Positions 17,093 to 26,793 are shown, counted from the first letter of the stretch. The stretch: DNA of 64,000 nt from Lachnospiraceae bacterium (GCA_024693135.1 JAILLN010000044.1:62001-126000), one strand, 5' to 3'. Notes: a model not told the origin generated them from the letters alone. Made by a program: numbers and translations.

Positions 17093-20000
17093 ATGATGAG
17101 ACAAAAAAGCAGACTGGCGTTGATATTGGCATTTGTGCTTTTGTTCGGGTCGGTGCCGGCATATGGAGCGGAGAACCCGTTTGATGAAAACCAGCCGTCC
17201 GGGACGGAAGATGTGGCTGAGGCCGTATTGGAGGATGCGTCCGGTGCGGATGCTGTGATCCGGGATGAGGTGACCGGCGTCGACGGGGCAGTGTCAGAAG
17301 ATGCAGCCGGCATTGTTTCCGAAGTCCATGAGGGAGAAGAACTCGAAGAGGTGGGAGGAGCAGTCTACAACCTCTGGATCGGCGGAACACAGATCACGAA
17401 CGCAAATAAAAATAATGTACCAAATCTGGTGGGAGGCAGCGGAACCTTCGATTATGATTCGGGCGAAAATAAAGGAACCCTGACCCTGCATGGGAATATT
17501 ACCGCTATCAACAGGGCCGACGGATCATACGTGATCTCCTCAAATGGTATCGACCTTGAGGTTGACGCAAGTGATGCGACGCTGTGCCTTGATTATGCAG
17601 ACGGAAAAAACTATGAAACAGGGATCTGGTGCCGGAAGGACGGCGAAAACGGCGGAAATCTCACGGTTAAGGGAAGTATCAGAACGTTTATGGGACGTAA
17701 TTCCGACGAAGGGCTGTATTCGGATAAGGATATGACGATCAAAGAAGGGTCATGTCTGGAGTTTACAGGGGATGGCTCTGACTGTATGTCCACCAGAAAT
17801 GGCAGCATTACGATAGAGAGTGGGGCATATATTTATTCCAGTGCTGATGCAACGGAAATGTTCGATATAAGAGAAAACCTGTATCTCAACGGTGTTGTTG
17901 ATATGATCGGGTCAGACTTGTACATAATGGGTAATATGGAAATGAACGGGGGATATCTGAGGATCAGAAGGTTTTCGACGTACCGGGAGATCGGACGGAT
18001 CAATGTCTGGCGTGATGTTCAGCTGAAGGACAGCATCGTGGATATGGAAGGTCCCAGGTCTGGAGCATTGCTTGACTGTAATAATCTGACTGTAAATGGC
18101 GGAAAAATCCATCTGAAAAATACATATAATACGAAGGTGCTGAGGCTGGACACAAATAACGGTAAGTTGAATCTATCCGGAGGAGCTGTGGTAAAGAAAC
18201 CGGATTCCTATAGTGTACAAACGAAGGGAACCTTCCCTTTCAATGAGCGGACCATTATAGATAATAGTACCGGAAATCCCGCAACCGAGGTGCTGATCGA
18301 GGGAAGCGGCCCTTTGCCGCAATATCGTACTGTGGCCTTTGACGGAAACGGGAAAGCAACAAATGAGAGTATTCCCGCCACACAGACGGTCCAGAATGGA
18401 GGAAAGGCGGCAAAGCCCGTCGTACCGGTAAGCGATGAGGAATTTGCCTTTGACGGCTGGTATGAAAACAAGGAATGTACGGGAGCGGAATTTGACTTCA
18501 ATACTGCGATCACGGCGGACAAAACACTTTACGCAAAGTGGAAGAGTACCAAAAAGTATACGGTAAGCTTTAATTATAACGACGGCTCAGGCAGGGTATT
18601 TAAGACAAGCATGGTGATATCCGGTGATGCCGTGACAAGCCCCAAGTCATATCCGGAACGTGAGGGGTGGCTGCTCTTTGACGACTGGTATGTGGATGAG
18701 CATTGTACTGCCCCGTATGACTTTTCAAAGCCGGTGAACGGGAATCTGAATATCTACGCCGGATGGACAAACCAGGCTAAGCTCTGGGTCGCAGGCGTGC
18801 AGGTATCCAGTGAAAATCATAACAATGAAAACTGGACCTTTGATCTGGAAAAAAAGGAGCTGACCCTGAAAAAGAATACCTATTACACCGAGGGTTCTCA
18901 GCTTCATTTCGGAGATGGCAGGACTGTATACATCTATGCGGAGGATATGGATCTTACCGTCAAGGGTAATGCCCGTTTCAAATATGCGTCCAGTGCTTCG
19001 GGGATAGGTGGTATTTATGTCAAAGGCGGAAGCCTGACCGTGGACGGCTCCTTTACCTCTGAAAAGATGGGATATCTCATCGGGGCGGAAAAGAACGTGA
19101 CGGTACAGGGTGGAAAGCTTGAGGCAAAGGGCGATGTTTATGAGGCACGCGGGATTGAAAGCGGCAGGGATATCGTCATAAACGGCAGCACGATCGATAT
19201 TGACATGAGCGGGGCCAAAACCCGGGGTATCTATACCGGACGCGGAAATATTACCGTAAACGGCGGATCGGTCAGCATGAATCTGACGGGAGATGATGCT
19301 TATGGGATCAATACCGATAGTGGCGCCATAGACTTAAATGACGGGCATGTATATGTCAAGGTCAGTGAGACAGGAGAATCGGATGCTAATCGTGCCATAC
19401 GTGCCTACGGCGGTGGACCCAATGTCATAACAAACTGTCTGGATATTGTGAAGCCTGAGGGAGCGGTCCTGGCTTCGGGAAAGCAGTATTTCAAGACCTC
19501 TGCAGACAGCCCGGTCTATGAGATCGAGCTTGGAGAGGAGCCTGCTCCGGAAACCGTTACCGTAAGCTTTGATATGTGCGGCCACGGGACACAGGTGCCC
19601 TCCCAGACAGTAGTTAGGGGCGGCTCTGCTGCGTGGCCTGAAAACCCGTCAGAGTTTTGTTTTACCTTCATGGGCTGGTACGATAATCCGGATTATTACG
19701 GCAACGTATACATTTTCGGGTTTCAGGTATGGAATGACCAGATCCTCTATGCAAAATGGGAGGCAGATCCGGAAAAGACCCGCACCGTCTCCTTCAATAT
19801 GAATGGAAAAGGACTTGGCAGTAAGCCGGCAGACCAGACAGTTGCCATAGGAAAGAAGATCAGCCGTCCTGAGCCGGATCCTGTGGAGGAGGGCTGGATC
19901 TTCAAAGGGTGGTACGCCGATGAGGCACTGACGGTACTCTATGACTTTGATGCTCCCGTAACCTCGGATTTCGCCCTGTATGCAAAGTGGGCTGAAAAGA

Positions 20001-21841
20001 CCGATGCTTCCTCCAAGGTCGTCCGCTTCGTCATGAATGGACACGGGAAGCAGATCGAGCCGGTGGAGGTAAAGGAGGGGGCGTCCGTTGCAGAGCCTCC
20101 CGAACCGGTGGCCGAGGATTGTGTCTTTACCGGCTGGTATACGGACAAGGAATGCACGAAGAGATATGATTTTGCGGCACCTGTGACAGAGGACCTTACG
20201 CTCTATGCCGGGTGGATCACCACAGATCCTTCAAAGCCCTTCACCATATCCTTTACGGACAGATCTTCGGATCCTTATACAGGCATTTATTATAATGCAG
20301 AGAATAAACACTATGAGACGGTCTATACCGCAAAGGCCATAAAGCCGGGGATCCTTGTGACGAATGCAAAGGGTGAGATCATGAAGGCCGGGCGTGATTA
20401 TACCGTCAAATACAGCAATAATACAAAATGCGATCCCAAGGGCAATCCTGCAAAGGTGACCGTTACCGGAAAGGGTAACTATTCCGGAAAGAGGTCAGCC
20501 GAATTCTTTATTCTCAAGGCTGATCTGGAAAAGCTTCAGGGCAGCGGGCTTCTCGTGGTGCCGGCCCAGTATGTAAAGAAGGGAGGCAAACCTGCGCCTG
20601 TCCTCTATTATGGAGCATACCGGCTTGGAAAGAAGGATTTTGACCTGAGCGATGCCGGGAAGCTTACGGAGAAGAAAAAGCTTGACATCACCGGAAAGGG
20701 GAACTTTGAAGGAACCTTAAAGGGTGTTGAATTCAAAGCCCTGGAGAAATCCGAGATCGCAAAGCTTACCGTGAAGGCAAGGCTTACGGCAAAGGAGCAT
20801 GTATATGACGGAAAGCCCCAGACCTTGATCTCTGGAAACGGAGAGCTTGCCGTCACGGATGGGGAAGGAAAGGCCCTCACGGAGGGGAAGGACTATACCC
20901 TGACCTACATAGACAACGTGAACGCCGGCAGGGCACAGGTGATCGTAAGGGGGATCGGAACCTATCTCGGATCCTCAGCCAAAGCCTTCAAGATCAAGCC
21001 GGATACGAGGTCGGAGATCAAAGCGGCGACCGTCTCTCAGGGAGATATCCCCTTCCTGCCGGGCGGCGTAGAACCGAGGCTTTCCGTCACCGTAAGCCGG
21101 GACGGGGCGGCGGTGAAGCTCAGGGAAAGCATTGATTATACGATAAAGTATGCAAAGAATAAGGGGGCCGGGACCGGGAAGTATGCCGTAAGCCTGCTTG
21201 GAAACTACAAGGGACATGCCGTGGTGAAAGGAAGCTTTACGATAATCAATACAACGCTTGATGCTGACCGCACCACAGTGTCATCACCCGACATCATCTT
21301 CAAAAAACCGGGGAAATGCTTCTCAAAGCCCTATGTGACCTATGACAGCGTGCTCTTAAAGGAAAAGAAGGATTATACGGTAAAATACTATACGGATGAG
21401 GCACTGAGCCAGGAGCTCAAAGAGCTTAGCCCTTCCGCGGACTCGGTGCCGGTCTATGTGAAGATCACCGGGACAGGGAATTTTGAAGGGGAAGCAAAGG
21501 CGTCCTACATGGTCTCAAAGCTTACGGATAAGGTGAAATACGATCTGAGCAAGGCAAGGATCGTGGACAAAGAGACGGGGAAGGCCGTGCCGAAGCAGGA
21601 ATATACCGGAAATCCCGTACAGCCGCCGGTAAAGGTTCAGGTAAAGAGCGGCAGGGAATGGGTGGATGTGCCCGAATCAGTCCTTGAGATCACCTATCTG
21701 AGCAATGTGCAGAAAGGAAAGGCGGTGGTCATGGCCCGGGCAAAGACAGCCGAGGCCGCGGGCTCCGTGACAGGAAAGTTTTCCATTGCCACCAAAGGAT
21801 TGAACCAGTTTAAGATCATGACGAAAAAGCGGTCAGAGTGA
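17093..21841 (+). CDS. Very large secreted repeat protein (InlB B-type and Ig-like repeats)
   Basis: A 1582-residue exported protein. AGGAGG (17079-17084) sets ATG 17093, giving a signal peptide (RLALILAFVLLFGSVPAYGA, cleavage near residue 26) and an acidic linker. Residues about 80-400 look like a right-handed beta-helix (short Gly/Asn-rich strands, e.g. VNGGKIHLKN). Five InlB B-type (Flg_new) repeats follow, each ending in LYAKW/IYAGW/LYAGW, encoded at about 18326-18545, 18552-18770, 19555-19770, 19780-20000 and 20020-20220. A second beta-helix block lies between repeats 2 and 3. Residues about 1045-1582 carry Ig-like/MBG-type repeats (DYTVKYSNN, KGNYSGK, DYTLTYIDNVNAGRAQV). No LPXTG or membrane anchor is visible, so attachment is unknown. 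Likely adhesin or surface-layer protein. Confidence 0.88.
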   Translation: MMRQKSRLALILAFVLLFGSVPAYGAENPFDENQPSGTEDVAEAVLEDASGADAVIRDEVTGVDGAVSEDAAGIVSEVHEGEELEEVGGAVYNLWIGGTQITNANKNNVPNLVGGSGTFDYDSGENKGTLTLHGNITAINRADGSYVISSNGIDLEVDASDATLCLDYADGKNYETGIWCRKDGENGGNLTVKGSIRTFMGRNSDEGLYSDKDMTIKEGSCLEFTGDGSDCMSTRNGSITIESGAYIYSSADATEMFDIRENLYLNGVVDMIGSDLYIMGNMEMNGGYLRIRRFSTYREIGRINVWRDVQLKDSIVDMEGPRSGALLDCNNLTVNGGKIHLKNTYNTKVLRLDTNNGKLNLSGGAVVKKPDSYSVQTKGTFPFNERTIIDNSTGNPATEVLIEGSGPLPQYRTVAFDGNGKATNESIPATQTVQNGGKAAKPVVPVSDEEFAFDGWYENKECTGAEFDFNTAITADKTLYAKWKSTKKYTVSFNYNDGSGRVFKTSMVISGDAVTSPKSYPEREGWLLFDDWYVDEHCTAPYDFSKPVNGNLNIYAGWTNQAKLWVAGVQVSSENHNNENWTFDLEKKELTLKKNTYYTEGSQLHFGDGRTVYIYAEDMDLTVKGNARFKYASSASGIGGIYVKGGSLTVDGSFTSEKMGYLIGAEKNVTVQGGKLEAKGDVYEARGIESGRDIVINGSTIDIDMSGAKTRGIYTGRGNITVNGGSVSMNLTGDDAYGINTDSGAIDLNDGHVYVKVSETGESDANRAIRAYGGGPNVITNCLDIVKPEGAVLASGKQYFKTSADSPVYEIELGEEPAPETVTVSFDMCGHGTQVPSQTVVRGGSAAWPENPSEFCFTFMGWYDNPDYYGNVYIFGFQVWNDQILYAKWEADPEKTRTVSFNMNGKGLGSKPADQTVAIGKKISRPEPDPVEEGWIFKGWYADEALTVLYDFDAPVTSDFALYAKWAEKTDASSKVVRFVMNGHGKQIEPVEVKEGASVAEPPEPVAEDCVFTGWYTDKECTKRYDFAAPVTEDLTLYAGWITTDPSKPFTISFTDRSSDPYTGIYYNAENKHYETVYTAKAIKPGILVTNAKGEIMKAGRDYTVKYSNNTKCDPKGNPAKVTVTGKGNYSGKRSAEFFILKADLEKLQGSGLLVVPAQYVKKGGKPAPVLYYGAYRLGKKDFDLSDAGKLTEKKKLDITGKGNFEGTLKGVEFKALEKSEIAKLTVKARLTAKEHVYDGKPQTLISGNGELAVTDGEGKALTEGKDYTLTYIDNVNAGRAQVIVRGIGTYLGSSAKAFKIKPDTRSEIKAATVSQGDIPFLPGGVEPRLSVTVSRDGAAVKLRESIDYTIKYAKNKGAGTGKYAVSLLGNYKGHAVVKGSFTIINTTLDADRTTVSSPDIIFKKPGKCFSKPYVTYDSVLLKEKKDYTVKYYTDEALSQELKELSPSADSVPVYVKITGTGNFEGEAKASYMVSKLTDKVKYDLSKARIVDKETGKAVPKQEYTGNPVQPPVKVQVKSGREWVDVPESVLEITYLSNVQKGKAVVMARAKTAEAAGSVTGKFSIATKGLNQFKIMTKKRSE

Positions 21842-21886
21842 CGATCCTAGGACAGCCTGCCCTTTTCCTGAAATGGGATGACAGGG

Positions 21887-21943
21887 AAAGCCCCAGCCCT
21901 TCCGCAGCCGGCAGCACTACACGGCCGCGGAGGGGCTTTGTGA
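21887..21943 (+). terminator. Probable terminator of the large surface-protein gene
   Basis: AAAGCCCC (21887-21894) pairs with GGGGCTTT (21932-21939), with further CTTCCGC/GCGGAGG pairing inside. The T-run is short. It lies 46 nt after the stop codon. Confidence 0.65.
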
Positions 21944-22054
21944 CCGCATGAAGCACCGGAAGGCAGAAGGAGGGGATTGTCTTTGCGTGATAAAGAGTTT
22001 TCGCATAAGAGAAGCGGCCCGGCAGCTTACGGCTGCCCGGAGGGAAAAAAATGC

Positions 22055-22083
22055 TTGCAAATATCTGACCTCTGTCGTATATT
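22055..22083 (+). promoter_or_regulatory. Probable promoter of the tRNA cluster
   Basis: TTGCAA (22055-22060), 17 nt, then TATATT (22078-22083), 50 nt before tRNA-Gly. A clear AT-rich element in GC-rich surroundings. Confidence 0.65.
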
Positions 22084-22133
22084 ATATTAGTGGCTTGCAA
22101 AACCATGGGATTATTTATATCGCGGTTATTCAT

Positions 22134-22204
22134 GCAGGTGTAGTTCAATGGTAGAACACCAGCCTTCCAAGCTGGATACGTGGGTTCGATTCCCATCACC
22201 TGCT
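22134..22204 (+). tRNA. tRNA-Gly (TCC)
   Basis: Acceptor GCAGGTG/CACCTGC pairs perfectly, anticodon stem CCAGC/GCTGG encloses CTTCCAA with anticodon TCC, and the T-loop reads GGTTCGATTCC. Length is 71 nt and 3' CCA is not encoded. It is first of five tRNA genes in one row. Confidence 0.95.
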
Positions 22205-22249
22205 CTTTCTTTTGCCATTGCCCGATCATTCATGGGAAGACAAGGCTGC

Positions 22250-22323
22250 GTGTCCGTAGCTCAGCTGGATAGAGCATCGGCCTTCTAAGCCGAGGGTCTG
22301 GGGTTCGAATCCCCACGGGCATA
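22250..22323 (+). tRNA. tRNA-Arg (TCT)
   Basis: Anticodon stem TCGGC/GCCGA encloses CTTCTAA with anticodon TCT; the T-arm is TGGGG-TTCGAAT-CCCCA. The acceptor GTGTCCG/CGGGCAT contains a terminal G-T and an internal T-G wobble, so the first base pair is slightly uncertain. Confidence 0.93.
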
Positions 22324-22355
22324 TTCCGGACACAGCGGTTGCCACGGTCCGTCAT

Positions 22356-22430
22356 GGTGGGTATAGCGTAGTTGGTTAACGCGCCAGATTGTGGTTCTGG
22401 AGATCGAGGGTTCGAGTCCCTCTACCCACC
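22356..22430 (+). tRNA. tRNA-His (GTG)
   Basis: Acceptor GTGGGTA/TACCCAC pairs perfectly. The extra 5' G at 22356 faces C at 22430, the G-1:C73 identity pair of tRNA-His. Anticodon loop TTGTGGT gives GTG. Confidence 0.95.
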
Positions 22431-22538
22431 CTCAAGCCTTTAGGATAAGCCTCAGCGTGGTCTCGATCTCAAGCAGGGTGCTTCACGGCAGACGGTTTTT
22501 TGCCCAGGCCGTTGAAAGGGCTTGATGCAAGATGTCTT

Positions 22539-22610
22539 AGGGCTATCGCCAAGCGGTAAGGCACAGCACTTTGACTGCTGCACGCGCTGGTTCGAATCCA
22601 GCTAGCCCTG
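22539..22610 (+). tRNA. tRNA-Gln (TTG)
   Basis: Acceptor AGGGCTA/TAGCCCT is perfect, anticodon stem CAGCA/TGCTG encloses CTTTGAC with anticodon TTG, and the T-arm is GCTGG-TTCGAAT-CCAGC. Discriminator is G. Confidence 0.94.
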
Positions 22611-22627
22611 TTTTGGGCCTTCCCTAT

Positions 22628-22700
22628 GCGACACTAGCTCAGTCGGTAGAGCACCTGACTTTTAATCAGGTTGTCTGGGGTTCGATTCCCCAGTGTCGCA
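22628..22700 (+). tRNA. tRNA-Lys (TTT)
   Basis: Acceptor GCGACAC/GTGTCGC is perfect, anticodon stem CCTGA/TCAGG encloses CTTTTAA with anticodon TTT, and the discriminator is A. It is the last of the array, 121 nt before the broken surface-protein gene. Confidence 0.95.
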
Positions 22701-22821
22701 CTCTTGGATAATGGCTACGATCCGTATTTTGGCCGGATTGTGGCTTTTTTTGTTTTCCAGGATTATGGACAGGGAAGCCTGGACAAGAGAACTGTTCCTA
22801 TTGTGTCAAGGAGGAATGAAA

Positions 22822-24803
22822 ATGAGAAAAAGAAACGAACTTATGAAGCAGTTCATGGCGCTGGTCATGACAGCGGCGTTGGCCGCGGTACAGGTTCCGA
22901 TGCCGGTCTATGCGGGGGAAATACCGCAGGAGGCTTCAACACAGGCTGTCGGGGCAGGAGAGATCTCGGTGCCGGAATCGGTGGAGGAGCCGGCAGGAGA
23001 GATCTCAATACCGGAATCGGTGGAGGAGCCGGCAGGAGACGGCGAAGCTATCGAGGCAGTCAGCTGGAACGGGCTGCAGGAGGCGTTTAACAATGCAAGC
23101 GTGAATGAAGAAAGCCCTACGGATGATCACGCTGTCGGCGGATTTAAAAGAGTCTGTGCAACCTGATGATTTGAAGAAAGGAAGTGACGGAGACCATAAC
23201 CCTGGGCGGCGAAGAGATCTCAAAGATCGTAACGGATCCGGCAAGCGGAAAGGAGACCGTGATAACCAAGGTCTGGATCGGCGGGCTCTCCGGCTCCTAT
23301 ACCTATACAGGGTCTGCCATCAAGCCGGAGTTCCATGTTTATGACGGGACGGTCAAGCTTACGGAAAAAGCGGATTACACGCTAAGCTGGAAAAAGAACA
23401 GGGATGTGGGAACTGCGGCGGTCACCGTGAAATTCAAGGGAAATTATAAGGATTCGAAGTCGGAGACAGTATCTTTTGAGATCAAGCCGGCAGTTTTGGG
23501 AAAGGACATCATTGCCCATGAGATCGGGGCCACGGCAAAGAAAACGGGCTCCATAAAGGTGTCTCCGGTGCTGACCTGGGCTGAGACCGGGAAGGCAGTA
23601 AGCAGTAAGTATTTCGATATCGACCCGTCCTCGGTGGCAAGCGAGGGAACGGTCACGGCCACAATTACGCCGAAGAGCGGCCAGACGAACTACACCGGCT
23701 CCGTAGGGGTCACCATTAGGGTGGTGGGAGATAAGAATAAGCTGCTTGGGAATGCGAAGGTGAGCTTTGATCAGAAGTCCTACTCCTATACCGGTAGTGC
23801 CATTGAGCCGAAATATACCCTCACGCTGGATGGGAAGACCCTTACCGAGGGCACGGATTATCAGCGGGTGAGCCTTATAGGCAACACCGATCCGGGAACG
23901 GCAAAGGTCATTTTTGAAGCAGTCGAAGGAAATGCCTCCGGATATGTAGGCAGCAAGGCCGCCAGCTTCAAGATCAGCGGAAAGAAGCAGCTGAAGGAGG
24001 CCGGAAGCGATTCGCCCTTTACCTACACGGTGGAGGGCGGAGAGAATGGGGTTCCCTTCGCAAAGGGAGGAGCGAGGCCTTCGGTCACCGTAAAGGACAG
24101 CGACAGCGGCCAGGTGCTTAAGGAAGGCAGGGATTATACCCTGTCCTACGCGAAGAACAAAGCAGTGACGGAGGGCTCGGCAGAAGTCAGGGTGAAGGGC
24201 AAGGGAAGCTATAAGGGAAGCGTTATCCTGAAATATGCCATAAAGCAGCAGGATATCCGTGCCCTAAGCGCAAATATCCTCGTATCGGATCAGTTCACGA
24301 CAAGACAAAAGCGCAGATCGCCCTCGGTCACCATTACTGACCTGGATGGAAAGAAGCTGAAAGCGGGGAAGGATTATACTCTCGGGGAAGAGGATGACAC
24401 GGCAGAGGACAATACAGATGCCTCAGGCGTAGTTTACATAACAATAAAAGGCGCGGCAGGCTATGCCGAGGAGGTCAAGGCGTCCTACCGCTACATACAG
24501 ACGGTCTCCGCCAATATCGCAAAGGCAAAGGCCTTGAAAAAGGTCATGGACCAGGAGTATACCGGAAATGCCGTAAAGCTTTCGAAGGAAGAACTTGCCG
24601 GAGTGCTGAGCCTCAACGGAAAGACCCTGGTACCGGGCGCAGACTTTAAGGTGGCGGGTTACAGCGGCAGCGTAAAGAAGGGCAGGGCGAAGGTGACCCT
24701 CCAGGGCATGGGCGGCTGCGCCGGCACAAAGACCCTGACCTTCAAGATCGTCCAGAGGAACGTAGCCTACCAGGGCGCATTGAAGGACGGCGCCTGGAAG
24801 TAG
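22822..24803 (+). pseudogene. Secreted Ig-like-repeat surface protein, broken by two single-base frameshifts
   Basis: AAGGAGG (22808-22814) precedes ATG 22822, giving a signal peptide (MRKRNELMKQFMALVMTAAL, continuing to VPMPVYAG). A 39-bp tandem duplication (22957-23034) encodes two copies of GEIS(V/I)PESVEEPA. The frame then breaks near 23121-23122 and again near 23180-23181. Removing one G from each GG pair restores a continuous protein of about 660 residues running through ITLSADLKESVQPDDLKK into VTETITLGGEEISKIV. The long downstream part has repeated Ig-like units (DYTLSWKKN, FKGNYKDSKS, YSYTGSAIEPKY, DYTLSYAKNK) like those of the 1582-residue protein. If real, the 3' part could only be made from GTG 23184 without a signal peptide. 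Confidence 0.78.
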
Positions 24804-24817
24804 CAGACAAGGAACAA

Positions 24818-24875
24818 CACAGAGGGGGACACAGAGGGGACGGTTCGAGCCGTCCCCTTGTGTCTCTGTTTTTTC
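24818..24875 (+). terminator. Rho-independent terminator
   Basis: GGGGACGG (24836-24843) pairs with CCGTCCCC (24850-24857), and outer GACACAG pairs with TTGTGTC with a small bulge. TTTTTT follows at about 24869. It ends the surface-protein gene region. Confidence 0.85.
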
Positions 24876-24965
24876 TGTTGCCGCATCCTTTTAATTAGTG
24901 TATATTATCCTTAATGCATAGCAAGCAAGTAGGTTAGTAGGCGATACGCATTATGGAGCTGAGAC

Positions 24966-26351
24966 ATGAACCGTGAAGAATTAAAGAAGCTGTTGTATGA
25001 GAAGTATTTTGTTCCGATCGAAAGGGATGAGGGAAACTATATCGGCGTGGAGATCGAAATGCCGGTGGTCCGCCTCTCGGGAGATGCGACGGATTATGAG
25101 GTTTGCAAAAGGGCGGCGGGGAAATTCAGGCAGGAGTTTGGGTTTGAGCCTGTGGGATATGACCGGTTCGGGGAATGTTATTCTGCCACGGAACCCGATA
25201 CGGGGGACAATCTGTCTTTTGACTGTTCCTACAACAACATGGAGTTTTCCTTTGGAAGAGAGAAGACGATCTTTCCCTTAAAGGAAAGGTTTGAACGTTA
25301 CATTCTCTTCCTGAATCGTGTGCTTGAAGAAGAAAACCACATCGTTACGGGCATTGGGATCAATCCGGGGCACCATGTGAACCGCAAGGATTTCCTCCCG
25401 GTTCCCAGATACCAGATGCTTGAGGGATTTCTGCTCCGGGGGCGTGACTGGAAATATCCGATGTATATGCACCCATTTTATGATTTTGCCACATATGCCA
25501 GCGCTTCCCAGGTGCAGCTTGATGTAAAAAGTGACAGGCTGATCGAGACGGTAAGGGCATTCTCCATGGTGGAGCCGGTGAAGGCCGTGCTTTTTGCCAA
25601 TTCATGGATGGAGGAGGAGCCGGACCTCTTATGCTCCAGGGATCTTTTCTGGGAGAACTCCACACATGGGATCAATCCCCATAACATAGGGGCTTATGAA
25701 CAGATCCCCGAAACCCGGGAGGAGTTTTTGGATTATATTTTGAGGACCAGTATTTTCTGTACGGAACGTGACGGGCATTACCTGCATTTCAAGCCGGTCC
25801 CCATCGTGGAATATTTTGAGCGCGATACCATTGAAGCAGAGTACTATGACAGGGGGGTTTATCATCCGTACAGATTCAAGCCGGAGGAAAGCGACCTTAA
25901 GTATCTGAGGACCTATAAATTTGAGGATCTGACTTATCGCGGCACCATTGAATTCAGGAGCTGCTGCAATCAGCCCTTCTATGATGCGTTTTGTGTGGTG
26001 GCATTCCATCTCGGGCTGATGGATAAGACCGGTCCGCTTTTGGAGCTGCTCCAAAATGACTACAGCATTTATCATCACGGTTACTCAACGGCTGAACTAA
26101 GGAGGATACTGAACCGCAGGGAATGGCCGGAGTTTATCGACCGGAAGGGGCTCCGCATGCTTTGCCACGATACGGTTGAGCTTGCCGAGGAGGGGCTGAA
26201 GGAAAGGGGCTTCGGAGAGGAAGTGTTTCTTTCAGGCCTTAAAGAAAGAGCCCTTACCCTTGTGTCGCCGGCAAGAGAAATGGTAGAGGCTCTTTCCGCC
26301 GGCAAAACAGTCAATGACTTCGTATATCGCTATTCATCGCTTACCCCTTAA
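24966..26351 (+). CDS. Glutamate-cysteine ligase (GCS2) family protein
   Basis: A 461-residue cytoplasmic protein of the GCS2 carboxylate-amine ligase superfamily. Visible motifs are IGVEIEMPVVRL near residue 26 (metal/ATP-binding acidic pair), GDNLSFDCSYNNMEFSF, GIGINPGHHVN, ASASQVQLDVKSDRL and YRGTIEFRSCCNQPFYDAF. These fit an enzyme joining the gamma-carboxylate of glutamate to an amine such as cysteine. Length fits the single-domain GshA-like group, and no glutathione synthetase is adjacent. It stands alone after a terminator, and the DNA behind it is decayed. Whether the product is gamma-glutamylcysteine or another gamma-glutamyl amide is unknown. Confidence 0.78.
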   Translation: MNREELKKLLYEKYFVPIERDEGNYIGVEIEMPVVRLSGDATDYEVCKRAAGKFRQEFGFEPVGYDRFGECYSATEPDTGDNLSFDCSYNNMEFSFGREKTIFPLKERFERYILFLNRVLEEENHIVTGIGINPGHHVNRKDFLPVPRYQMLEGFLLRGRDWKYPMYMHPFYDFATYASASQVQLDVKSDRLIETVRAFSMVEPVKAVLFANSWMEEEPDLLCSRDLFWENSTHGINPHNIGAYEQIPETREEFLDYILRTSIFCTERDGHYLHFKPVPIVEYFERDTIEAEYYDRGVYHPYRFKPEESDLKYLRTYKFEDLTYRGTIEFRSCCNQPFYDAFCVVAFHLGLMDKTGPLLELLQNDYSIYHHGYSTAELRRILNRREWPEFIDRKGLRMLCHDTVELAEEGLKERGFGEEVFLSGLKERALTLVSPAREMVEALSAGKTVNDFVYRYSSLTP

Positions 26352-26402
26352 GACAGGAGTGAGTAAGACAGTCCCGGACCGTCTCCTGACCGGGATCATT
26401 CT

Positions 26403-26697
26403 ATAGAAGTTTTACTTGACAAAAAATATTGTACAAAAGAAAACATCCTCTCAAGTGTGGATGACAGCTTAAGAAGGCTGAATAACAGCTTATCGGTCAG
26501 GCGTTGTACATGAATAATAAGACGACCGATTTTTCCGTCAACAGAGACGGTAATGCACTTGATTACTGCAGACTTAATGATATTACCATACAGGCATGGT
26601 CGCCTCTTCAGGCTTTGGTCCTTTCGGAAAAGCATACTTCGGTATGGGTGAGAAGGCTGGTAATGCATTTAAGGACGGAATGGCGTTGAAAGCATAA
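26403..26697 (+). pseudogene. Remnant of an aldo/keto reductase (YdhF-like)
   Basis: Two pieces of one family are visible in different frames. At 26406-26510 the peptide YCTKENILSSVDDSLRRLN matches the middle of aldo/keto reductases. At 26504-26605 the peptide SVNRDGNALDYCRLNDITIQ, continuing with AWSP, matches a segment normally about 90 residues further on. The part between (with the LLHRPD motif) is missing. From 26608 a third frame reads GFGPFGKAYFGMGEKAGNAF and ends at 26697; its origin is not clear. No start codon or RBS is retained. This is decayed DNA, not a small gene. Confidence 0.75.
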
Positions 26698-26744
26698 TAT
26701 AAGATGCTTTCCGCATAAAAATTTTTTCATGGTTTATTCCTTAT

Positions 26745-26790
26745 AAAAGGCACTCTGGGGTGTGTCATTTTTGCCCGGAGTGTCTTTTAT
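26745..26790 (+). terminator. Terminator-like hairpin
   Basis: CACTCTGGG (26751-26759) pairs with CCCGGAGTG (26774-26782) with one G-T pair, flanked by AAAAGG and TCTTTT. It probably ended a transcript of the decayed region. Confidence 0.65.
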
Positions 26791-26793
26791 ATA

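Noticed and set aside
21700-21841. LPXTG sorting signal on the 1582-residue protein
   Set aside because: The C terminus ends in a basic stretch with no LPXTG-like motif or hydrophobic helix.
22134-22821. Prophage or integrative element at the tRNA array
   Set aside because: No integrase, excisionase or duplicated tRNA end was seen within the window.
24431-24441. Another member of the GTTTACATAAT element
   Set aside because: GTTTACATAA occurs here but inside coding sequence (Val-Tyr-Ile-Thr) and without the final T, so it is probably chance.
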